From Planctomycetota bacterium (GTDB taxonomy: Bacteria > Planctomycetota > Planctomycetia > Planctomycetales > Planctomycetaceae): DNA of 5,704 bases. Under the pieces are notes generated by a model. The model saw nothing but the letters and a program-made list of their open reading frames with translations. It was not told the DNA's origin and ran no database searches. Positions 1 through 5,704 of this stretch are shown here, in pieces. The stretch is taken from NCBI GenBank assembly GCA_023429275.1, contig JAEYWB010000721.1, forward strand, positions 1 through 5,704. The letters run 5' to 3'. Both the position numbers and the translations under genes were made by a program. Numbering within the stretch: the first letter of the stretch is position 1; the number at the start of each line of letters is the position of its first letter.

Positions 1-417
1 GGCGTGAACGTCGCGACCTGGGGGGGCCTCTCCGTGCAGCTCGCCGGGAAGTGCCCACAGGACGCGACAGGTCAGACGTTCTGGTTCCTGAGACACTCCC
101 GGGAGCATCAGCGCGGGCTTGAGCGACTGGCGGGACTCGGGGCCCGACCTGATGTCGTCCTGGTCCTTCTGGACGACCAGAAAGCGGTCTGGCTGACTGG
201 ACGCCAGGGGATGATGCCTGAAATGGCGGTTGAGACGTTTCGGTCGGTCGGCGGTCGGGTTTTCGTTCCCCTTGGGGCTGTTTCGACTCAAGACGCCTCC
301 GGCCGGGAGACCCTCGTGACCCGAATCCGGTCTCTCTGGGAAGCCCGTAAGCCGCCGGGATCCACGCTGCTCCTGCCGCAGTTCGGTGAAGCGGTCGCGG
401 TTCCCGTCCACCGGTGA
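1..417 (+). CDS. Unrecognised protein, probably 5'-truncated by the window edge
   Basis: The frame is open from base 1 to a TGA at 415-417. The first possible start is GTG at 4-6, but only three bases precede it, so a ribosome binding site cannot be judged and the gene may begin outside the window. From GTG it would give 137 residues. Codon use favours G or C at the third position, less strongly than in the two genes downstream, which supports a real gene. I recognise no family. There is a short hydrophobic stretch (PDVVLVLLDD, about residues 49-58) that looks like a buried beta strand, another aliphatic stretch near residues 85-92 (RVFVPLGA), and a C-terminal segment rich in Leu and Val. No signal peptide, membrane helix, Cys pair or catalytic motif is visible. 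It is followed by 177 non-coding bases with their own promoter-like box, so it is probably not in the same transcription unit as the next gene. Confidence 0.5.
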   Translation, partial: GVNVATWGGLSVQLAGKCPQDATGQTFWFLRHSREHQRGLERLAGLGARPDVVLVLLDDQKAVWLTGRQGMMPEMAVETFRSVGGRVFVPLGAVSTQDASGRETLVTRIRSLWEARKPPGSTLLLPQFGEAVAVPVHR

Positions 418-464
418 CCCAGGGCGGGCCAACCCTCGGATTGCGCTGGAAAGGGTTTCACCGC

Positions 465-495
465 GTGTACTTTCGAATTCCGACCCATCTATAAT
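465..495 (+). promoter_or_regulatory. Candidate sigma-70-type promoter of the lipoprotein-ccsBA unit
   Basis: A perfect TATAAT lies at 490-495, an AT-rich island in an otherwise GC-rich gap. The -35 side is poor: the best candidate is TGTACT at 466-471, matching TTGACA at three of six bases with an 18-base spacer. There is no extended -10 TG. Transcription would start near 501-503, leaving a leader of roughly 90 bases before the ATG at 595. The box is seen directly; its activity is inferred. Confidence 0.45.
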
Positions 496-594
496 GATTT
501 GTTCACGCCAGCCGGTGCCCTCCTTGGGCGCCATCCCGCCTGCATCTTCCCGCCTTTGTTTCAGAATCTCCGTCGCAAACCCTTGTCATATCTC

Positions 595-1698
595 ATGTTG
601 AAGTTGCATTCTGCCTGCTGGCTCGGTTGTCTGCTGCTTGTGGCGGCCGGCTGCAACAAGGCGGAGGGAATCACACAGTACAAGGCTCCGAAGGAGGTTG
701 CCGCGGCGAAGGCTCAGGCCTCCGAGCGCCCGGCAGCACGGTCCGCCGGCTGGTTTGTGAAGCTGACGGGGCCGGCGAGCGAGCTGACTCCCCAGCTTGC
801 ACCGTTCGTGCAGTTCCTGTCGAAGTTCCGGATTTCCGCGACTGGAGAGCCGGAGTGGCAGCTTCCTCCGGGATGGAGCGTCGTTCCCCCGGCCGAACTC
901 GAGCCACGTACCGCGATGGCGCGTTTTGCCACGCTGCGAATTGGTGAAACGAAGCCGCCGCTCGATGTGACCGTCACCACTCTGCCCTCGGAGGATCCGA
1001 CGTCGGAGGTCTACATCCAGCAGAACTTCAACCGGTGGCGGACGCAGGTCGGTCTCTCGCCGCTCGAGGGGTCGGACTGGATCGCCAAGGCCCGGGAGGC
1101 GGGCGAGCTCTCCATCTTCGGCACGGACGACAGCTTCCTCGTCTTCGTCAAGCTGACCGGCCCCGGACCGAAGGGCGAGACGCCTGAAGCGGGAGAAGCG
1201 AAGCCGGAGATGAGCACCTTCGCGGCACTGGTCCCCTTCGTTTCCGGAGGAATGGACCGCGTCCGACCGGACGAGATGCCGGAGCCTCCGACCGCTCCCG
1301 CCAGCCCGCCGTTGAAGTTCGCGGCTCCCGAAGGCTGGACCCCGACTTCCAAGCCGCTGGCCAGCGTCGCGTTTTCGAAGACCGAGGGAGACAAGACGAT
1401 CGACCTCACCGTCATCCGGCTGTCGGGCGGGGGCTCATTCGGTGCCAACGTCAACCGCTGGCGCGGGCAGGTCGGCCTCGAGCCGGTCGACGAGAAGGAG
1501 ATCGAGAGCACGCCCGTCGAGGCCGCCGAGACCACGGCCAGGCTTGTCGAGCTTCAGGGGGAAAAGGATGCCCTGCTGACCGTCATCATCCCGCAAGACC
1601 GCGTTCAATGGTTCGTGAAGCTGATGGGGGACAAGGATCTCGTTCTCAAGGAACGGGAGACCTTCTTGAAGTTCGTCCAGTCCATCAAGTTCGAGTGA
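595..1698 (+). CDS. Predicted lipoprotein with a duplicated W-FVKLxG domain
   Basis: The 367-residue product begins with a lipoprotein signal peptide: Lys3, a hydrophobic core (residues 9-18) and the lipobox VAAGC with the lipidated Cys at residue 20. An in-frame TTG at 499 would add 32 residues but lies at or before the predicted transcription start and would bury the signal peptide, so ATG 595 is chosen. No clear Shine-Dalgarno precedes it. The mature part holds two full copies of a domain, at about residues 86-220 and 239-367. Shared landmarks are PxGW (W94 and W248), LDVTV/IDLTV (123-127 and 269-273), N-x-NRWR-x-QVGL (144-154 and 285-295) and FVKLxG (184-189 and 340-345). A third WFVKLTG at 53-59, followed by FVQFLSKF, is an N-terminal half copy. 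A Pro-rich linker near 226-238 separates the full copies. There is no Cys or His after Cys20, so it cannot be a thioredoxin-like protein or a CXXCH cytochrome. The function is unknown. It lies 88 bases upstream of ccsBA and is probably co-transcribed with it. Confidence 0.88.
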   Translation: MLKLHSACWLGCLLLVAAGCNKAEGITQYKAPKEVAAAKAQASERPAARSAGWFVKLTGPASELTPQLAPFVQFLSKFRISATGEPEWQLPPGWSVVPPAELEPRTAMARFATLRIGETKPPLDVTVTTLPSEDPTSEVYIQQNFNRWRTQVGLSPLEGSDWIAKAREAGELSIFGTDDSFLVFVKLTGPGPKGETPEAGEAKPEMSTFAALVPFVSGGMDRVRPDEMPEPPTAPASPPLKFAAPEGWTPTSKPLASVAFSKTEGDKTIDLTVIRLSGGGSFGANVNRWRGQVGLEPVDEKEIESTPVEAAETTARLVELQGEKDALLTVIIPQDRVQWFVKLMGDKDLVLKERETFLKFVQSIKFE

Positions 1699-1786
1699 CG
1701 CAGCAGGCCGGAGGGCCCTGCCCCGCGGCCGAGTTTCCTCCGCGCCTTCCTTCGCATCCCACCTCCACCCCGACCGGGGCACGTCG

Positions 1787-4700
1787 ATGGCAACCACCTC
1801 TTTCCCGACCGATGAGACGTCCGCCGCATCCTCCGAGGGACGCGACTTTCTGCGGACCGGCTCGGACTTCGCCGACGCGATTCTCCAGCCGCTTGCTTCG
1901 CTCAAGCTCACGGTCGTGCTGCTGTTCCTCTCGATCCTGAGCGTCCTGTTCGGAACGCTCGCCCAGGTCGATGCCGACATCTGGAAGGCGGTGGCGGACT
2001 ACTTTCGAATCGACGACCGGCTTCTGTTCGTCGACCGATTTCCGTGGCTGAACATCCGCGAGCTGTTCACCTGGGTGCCGACAAAGATCTTCTTCCCCCC
2101 GGCCTGGTTTCCGGACCCGACCTGGGTCAACGAGGTCCCGTCGTACCTGCGTCCGTTCGCCGTGGCGATCGAGTCGCTCCGCCAGTTTTCGCAGACCCGG
2201 GGATTCTGGTATCCCCGCGGATGGTCGATCGGCATCGTGATGATGCTGAACCTCGTGGCGGCTCACCTCGTGCGCTTCAAGGTGGCCGCGGAAGGGCGGC
2301 GGCTGATGTTCGGCTGGATCGGCCTCGCTGCCTCCGCCACCGTCACCTGGCTTGTCATCCAGAGCGGAAACAATTCGACCGGCGTGCAGGTCAACAATCT
2401 CGTCACCTACGAGATGCTGTGGCGCGGTTCCGGGATCGTGGCGTTCGCCCTGACGGCCGCCTGTATCTGGGGAGCTGTGAGCGCCCGGATCCGTCCGCTG
2501 TTCTGGGGACTGCTCATCGCCAGCGCTGTGTTCGCAGCGACGAGCATCTACCTCATTTCGTCCGATCCCCTCAGCCCTTCCTCGATGCGGATCCTGTACC
2601 AGCTCGCGAAGGGAACCGTCGCCGGGGTCGCGATCCTGATCCCGGCCTGGATGGTCTTCGACCGGCGGGCGGGGATGGTGACGCTCCACGCGGGGATCGG
2701 GCTGATGATGGCGTACGAGGTGTACGTCGGAATGCATGCCGCCCACATGGAGTCGCGGATGCAGATCGAGGAGGGGCACGTCGCCAACTACTCGTATGAC
2801 ATCCGTGCGGCGGAACTCGCGGTTGTCGACAAGTCGAACCCGGACCACGACCTTCACACGGTCATCCCCGCCTGGATGCTCTACAAGGGGGCGACATTCG
2901 ACAACGAGCAGCTCCCCTTCCGTCTCGAGATGGTCGAGTTCTACCCGAACAGCGACGTCCGTGAGCGGCTTCCGAAGGACAAGAACGAGAAGACGCTCGC
3001 CACCAAGGGACGCGGTCTCGGCGCGATCGTCACCGAGCGGCCGATCGGCACCGGGGTCGACACCGATCAGAAGGCGGACGTCCCTTCCGGCTTCGTGCGG
3101 GTCATCGACCGCAAGACCGGCAAGGACGAAGGGACCTATCTCGTCACCGCGCTCCTGACGCGGGGAGAGACGATCACGATCGACGGGAAAAGTTACGACC
3201 TCGCCCTCCGCTTCCGCCGGCAGTACAAGCCGTACCAGATCGAGCTGATCGACGTTCAGAAGAACGACTACGTCGGGACGACCCGGCCGAAGGATTACCG
3301 GTCGAAGATCCGCCTGGTCGATCCTCGAAACGACGTCAACCGCGAGTTCGAGATCTGGATGAACAACCCCCTCCGTTATGCCGGGGAGACGTTCTACCAG
3401 AGCAGCTACATTCCCGCCGGGGCCGCGGGGGACAACAAGGAGATGACCGACTTCCAGGTGGTCGCCAACGAAGGCTGGATGACCCCCTACGTCGCGTGCA
3501 TGATCGTCGTCATCGGGATGCTGTACCACTTCGGGCTGATCCTGATGCGGTTCCTGAACCGAAGCGTGGTCGCGCTCGACCAGCTCCCCGGAGCACACTC
3601 CGGCTTCTCCTGGCGGACGCATGGTCCTGCGCTGGGGATTGCGGCGCTCACGGCGGTTTACATCGCGATGACGATGTCGCGGACACCTGCTCTCGACAGA
3701 GGATTCGATCTCAATGCCTTTGGACGAATCCCGATCTTCGACGGGGGACGCGCGCAACCGCTCGACTCCTATGCACTCAACAACCTCATGCAGGCGGCCG
3801 AACGGCAGTCCTTCTGGGATGAGAACAAGAAGAAGCTGTCGGCGATCCGCTGGCTGCTGGATTCGATCGCCACGCCGGATGCCGCGGCAAAACATGCGGT
3901 CTTCAGGATCGACAATCCGGACATCGTGAAAGAGCTCGGCCTCGACTGGCGGGAATCCCACCTCTACAGCCAGGAGGAGATCGGAAAGAAGTGGCCCTCC
4001 CTGAAGGCCCAGGTTGCCAACGCAGATGACAAGCAGCCGAATGACCGTACCATTTTCGAGCGAAAGCTTCTCAGCCTGGCGCGAAAGCTCAGCCAGTACG
4101 AGAAGATGAAGGCGTCGTTCACCGACATGCGGTCGATCGCAGGCGGCCTGCCGCCGATGCCGACCGAGGAGGATTTCGAGAAGGATTCGCGCAGCGCCCA
4201 GCGGGACGCGGCGCGGCTGATCGACATTGTCCAGAACGCGCGGGCAGAGCTCGGCCGCATGCAGCTTCCTCTCGTGATCCCGACCCATACCAGCGTCGGC
4301 AAAGAGGGGAAGGAATCGCTGTTCGACAAGCTCCAGGCCAACTGGGAGCCGATGCCGCTGGCGACCGTCTACGCCCATATCGGGACCGCCGGGGGGGAGA
4401 AAATCCCTGCCCTCGACCTGCTGACCGGCATCCTTGCGGCCTACCGCGATAACAAGCCGGAGGACTTCAATGCCAAGGTCAAGGAATACCTCGGCCTGAT
4501 GCACGGGATGTCGCAGGAAGACCGGACCGTCCCGGGGACGGGGACGACGTTGTCGATGTCGAAGGTCGACTTTGAATCGTTCTACAACCGGGCGGCCCCG
4601 TTCTGGACGGCGTTCGCCCTGTACATGCCCGCAATGATCCTGGTGCTGCTCGGATGGCTGCTGGCACCGGCAGGATTGTTTCCGCAATTCCGGGCGGCGG

Positions 4701-5539
4701 CGTGGTGGCTGACGCTCGTCACCTTCCTCCTGCACGCGGCGGCGCTCGCGGGGCGGATCTACATCTCCGGCCGGCCGCCGGTGACGAACCTGTATTCGGC
4801 GTCGGTGTTTATCGGATTCGCGATCGTCGCGATGGGGCTGATCCTCGAACTGTTCTCCCGGATGGGGATCGCGACCTTTGCGGCGGCCGTTGCAGGCTGC
4901 CTGACGCTGCGGGTGGCGGACGCCTTGAGGCTCGACGGCGACACGCTGTCGGTTCTCGAGCCGGTCCTCGACACGCAGTTCTGGCTCGCGACGCACGTCG
5001 TCTGCATCACCCTCGGGTACGCGACGAGCTATGTCGCCGGCCTCCTGGGAATCGGATACATCCTCGGCGGCGTCCTGACGCCGTCGCTCGACTCGAAGAT
5101 CCGGCGGATGCTCTACGGCATGACCTACGGGACGATCTGCTTCGCCCTGTTCTTCAGCTTCTTTGGGACGGTCCTCGGCGGCCTCTGGGCAGACGATTCC
5201 TGGGGGCGGTTCTGGGGCTGGGATCCCAAGGAGAACGGAGCGTTGATCATTGTTCTCTGGAACGCGCTGATTCTGCATGCCCGCTGGGGCGGAATGGCCC
5301 GGGAGCGCGGTGTCGCAATTCTGTCGGTCCTGGGGAACATCGTCGTCACCTGGTCGTTCTTCGGTGTGAACGAACTCGGGGTCGGTCTGCACACCTACGG
5401 CTTCACGGAGGGGCGGCTGCGATGGATCGGGATCTTCGCGGGGGCGCACATCCTGATCGCTGCGATCGGATGCCTGCCGAAGAGCGCCTGGTTGTCGCAC
5501 AAGCGTGAGGAGCCGACGGGCGGAAGTCTGCCTGCGTGA
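1787..5539 (+). CDS. ccsBA: CcsBA: fused ResB-CcsA cytochrome c synthase (System II)
   Basis: A 1250-residue polytopic membrane protein. Known CcsBA proteins carry heme across the membrane and ligate it to CXXCH motifs of apocytochromes c. ResB half: TM1 at about 40-60, TM2 at 146-163 with His160, a TM near 296-314 with His301, then an extracytoplasmic domain (315-565) ending in the ResB-type motif NNPLRYAGETFYQSSY (526-541) and a TM at 566-588. CcsA half: starts near 938, with GRPPVTNLYSAS (995-1006), His1070, the tryptophan-rich WWD motif W1139-G-R-F-W-G-W-D-P-K-E1149, His1164 in the next helix, and His1202 in GVGLHTYGF. His1070 and His1202 match the external heme ligands by order and spacing; His1164 matches the second TM histidine. 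I count about 18 membrane segments, and basic loops (RFK/GRR, SARIR, SKIRR, ARWGGMARERG) fall on the cytoplasmic side, consistent with that topology. Two regions look extra: four helices at 174-291 and a soluble insert at 631-936. ATG 1787 has only a weak GGGG at 1776-1779 upstream. No partner thioredoxin (ResA/CcsX) is in the window. Confidence 0.96.
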   Translation: MATTSFPTDETSAASSEGRDFLRTGSDFADAILQPLASLKLTVVLLFLSILSVLFGTLAQVDADIWKAVADYFRIDDRLLFVDRFPWLNIRELFTWVPTKIFFPPAWFPDPTWVNEVPSYLRPFAVAIESLRQFSQTRGFWYPRGWSIGIVMMLNLVAAHLVRFKVAAEGRRLMFGWIGLAASATVTWLVIQSGNNSTGVQVNNLVTYEMLWRGSGIVAFALTAACIWGAVSARIRPLFWGLLIASAVFAATSIYLISSDPLSPSSMRILYQLAKGTVAGVAILIPAWMVFDRRAGMVTLHAGIGLMMAYEVYVGMHAAHMESRMQIEEGHVANYSYDIRAAELAVVDKSNPDHDLHTVIPAWMLYKGATFDNEQLPFRLEMVEFYPNSDVRERLPKDKNEKTLATKGRGLGAIVTERPIGTGVDTDQKADVPSGFVRVIDRKTGKDEGTYLVTALLTRGETITIDGKSYDLALRFRRQYKPYQIELIDVQKNDYVGTTRPKDYRSKIRLVDPRNDVNREFEIWMNNPLRYAGETFYQSSYIPAGAAGDNKEMTDFQVVANEGWMTPYVACMIVVIGMLYHFGLILMRFLNRSVVALDQLPGAHSGFSWRTHGPALGIAALTAVYIAMTMSRTPALDRGFDLNAFGRIPIFDGGRAQPLDSYALNNLMQAAERQSFWDENKKKLSAIRWLLDSIATPDAAAKHAVFRIDNPDIVKELGLDWRESHLYSQEEIGKKWPSLKAQVANADDKQPNDRTIFERKLLSLARKLSQYEKMKASFTDMRSIAGGLPPMPTEEDFEKDSRSAQRDAARLIDIVQNARAELGRMQLPLVIPTHTSVGKEGKESLFDKLQANWEPMPLATVYAHIGTAGGEKIPALDLLTGILAAYRDNKPEDFNAKVKEYLGLMHGMSQEDRTVPGTGTTLSMSKVDFESFYNRAAPFWTAFALYMPAMILVLLGWLLAPAGLFPQFRAAAWWLTLVTFLLHAAALAGRIYISGRPPVTNLYSASVFIGFAIVAMGLILELFSRMGIATFAAAVAGCLTLRVADALRLDGDTLSVLEPVLDTQFWLATHVVCITLGYATSYVAGLLGIGYILGGVLTPSLDSKIRRMLYGMTYGTICFALFFSFFGTVLGGLWADDSWGRFWGWDPKENGALIIVLWNALILHARWGGMARERGVAILSVLGNIVVTWSFFGVNELGVGLHTYGFTEGRLRWIGIFAGAHILIAAIGCLPKSAWLSHKREEPTGGSLPA

Positions 5540-5554
5540 AGCCGCCTGTTCTGA

Positions 5555-5632
5555 GCGCCGGGTCGCTTTGTGCGGCGCCCATTGAAGGGGCCTGACTTCG
5601 CCCCATGGAAGGAGCTTCGACAGCTTGCTTCC
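5555..5632. other. Cluster of three short hairpins downstream of ccsBA
   Basis: Three consecutive inverted repeats follow the ccsBA stop. The first pairs GCGCCG (5555-5560) with CGGCGC (5573-5578), six base pairs with a 12-base loop. The second pairs GGGGC (5587-5591) with GCCCC (5600-5604), loop 8. The third pairs GGAAG (5607-5611) with CTTCC (5628-5632) and, inside it, AGCT (5613-5616) with AGCT (5622-5625), loop 5. None is followed by a T-run on either strand, so none alone looks like an intrinsic terminator. They may be part of a structured 3' end or of a dispersed intergenic repeat. The pairings are visible in the sequence; the role is unknown. Confidence 0.4.
5576..5615. repeat. Imperfect direct repeat of 16-17 bases, two copies
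   Basis: CGCCCATTGAAGGGGC (5576-5591) and CGCCCCATGGAAGGAGC (5599-5615) match closely, with one inserted base and two substitutions, at a period of about 23 bases. The copies overlap the arms of the hairpins described in this region. Two copies are too few to call an array; this may be a small local duplication or part of a larger intergenic repeat family. Confidence 0.35.
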
Positions 5633-5633
5633 G

Positions 5634-5693
5634 CAGCGGTGCGGCTTGTAAAACCCCACAACCGAGCACAGGCCGCTTCGCTGGCGTTCTTTC
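5634..5693 (+). terminator. Possible intrinsic terminator of ccsBA: long imperfect stem with weak T-rich tail
   Basis: CAGCGGTGCGGCTTGT (5634-5649) pairs with ACAGGCCGCTTCGCTG (5668-5683). That is 15 pairs out of 16, two of them G-U, with one T-T mismatch and an 18-base loop (5650-5667). The tail after the stem, TTCTTTC at 5687-5693, is only moderately T-rich and begins three bases after the stem, so this is a weak candidate. The stem starts 94 bases after the ccsBA stop. On the opposite strand there is no T-run, so if it terminates transcription it should do so for the + strand. Confidence 0.35.
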
Positions 5694-5704
5694 ATAAGCC
5701 CCGG

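Noticed and set aside
421..436. AGGG/CCCT inverted repeat after the first gene as a terminator
   Set aside because: It has only four pairs and no T-run; this is expected by chance in GC-rich sequence.
499..594. N-terminal extension of the lipoprotein from TTG 499
   Set aside because: It would start at or before the predicted transcription start, has no ribosome binding site, and would place an Arg/Pro-rich segment ahead of a good lipoprotein signal peptide.
1011..1535. Minus-strand frame of 174 codons opposite the lipoprotein gene
   Set aside because: It lies wholly within the lipoprotein gene, has no recognisable domain, and looks like a composition artefact of GC-rich coding DNA.
1703..1721. 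Hairpin GCAGG/CCTGC between the lipoprotein gene and ccsBA as a terminator
   Set aside because: The stem has only five solid pairs plus a bulge and is followed by CCCCGCGG instead of a T-run. It does not convincingly separate the two genes.
4654..5508. Overlapping + strand frame of 284 codons inside the CcsA half
   Set aside because: The product is rich in Arg, Gly and Asp without motifs, whereas the CcsBA frame here contains the WWD motif and the heme-ligand histidines.
5403..5669. Minus-strand frames (about 88 codons) covering the region after ccsBA, with a repeated APSMG peptide
   Set aside because: They start at poor codons and run far into ccsBA antisense. The repeated peptide simply reflects the DNA direct repeat at 5576-5615.
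1685..5695. A 1336-residue open frame on the minus strand antisense to ccsBA
   Set aside because: Its triplets coincide exactly with the ccsBA codons, so a stop would need a sense TTA, CTA or TCA codon. Those are rare in GC-rich codon use, and the frame stays open as a by-product. The translation is dominated by Arg, Asp, Glu, His and Pro with no domain, while the + strand carries unmistakable CcsBA motifs.

Overview
This is a GC-rich window, apparently well over 60% G+C, with one strongly recognisable gene, one partly interpretable gene and one unrecognised partial gene. All three are on the + strand. The very long fused ResB-CcsA protein, the scarcity of clear Shine-Dalgarno sites, and a lipoprotein built from a repeated W-FVKLxG domain together suggest a planctomycete or a related bacterium. 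This host guess is an inference from family knowledge, not something a marker gene in the window proves.

Layout. Positions 1-417 hold the 3' part (or possibly all) of an unrecognised reading frame that is open to the left edge. Positions 418-594 are a non-coding gap with a perfect TATAAT box at 490-495. Positions 595-1698 encode a 367-residue lipoprotein with a lipobox Cys20, two full copies of a repeated domain and an extra half copy at its N-terminus. An 88-base gap with no convincing terminator follows. Positions 1787-5539 encode a 1250-residue CcsBA (ResB-CcsA fusion), the System II cytochrome c synthase, which exports heme and attaches it to CXXCH motifs outside the membrane. Positions 5540-5704 are non-coding and hold a run of four hairpins, the last of which may be a transcription terminator.

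How they may work together. The promoter, the short gap and the downstream hairpins fit a two-gene transcription unit, lipoprotein then ccsBA. The lipoprotein would sit at the membrane facing the compartment where CcsBA attaches heme. It has no Cys or His after the lipidated Cys20, so it is neither a ResA/CcsX-type thiol reductant nor a c-type cytochrome. Any role in cytochrome maturation rests only on gene order.

The least ordinary features are in CcsBA: a block of about four extra membrane segments inside the ResB half, and a 300-residue soluble insert between the ResB and CcsA halves. The tandem domain architecture of the lipoprotein and the cluster of hairpins after ccsBA are also worth a look. 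I found no RNA genes, mobile element, CRISPR array or clear sign of horizontal transfer.
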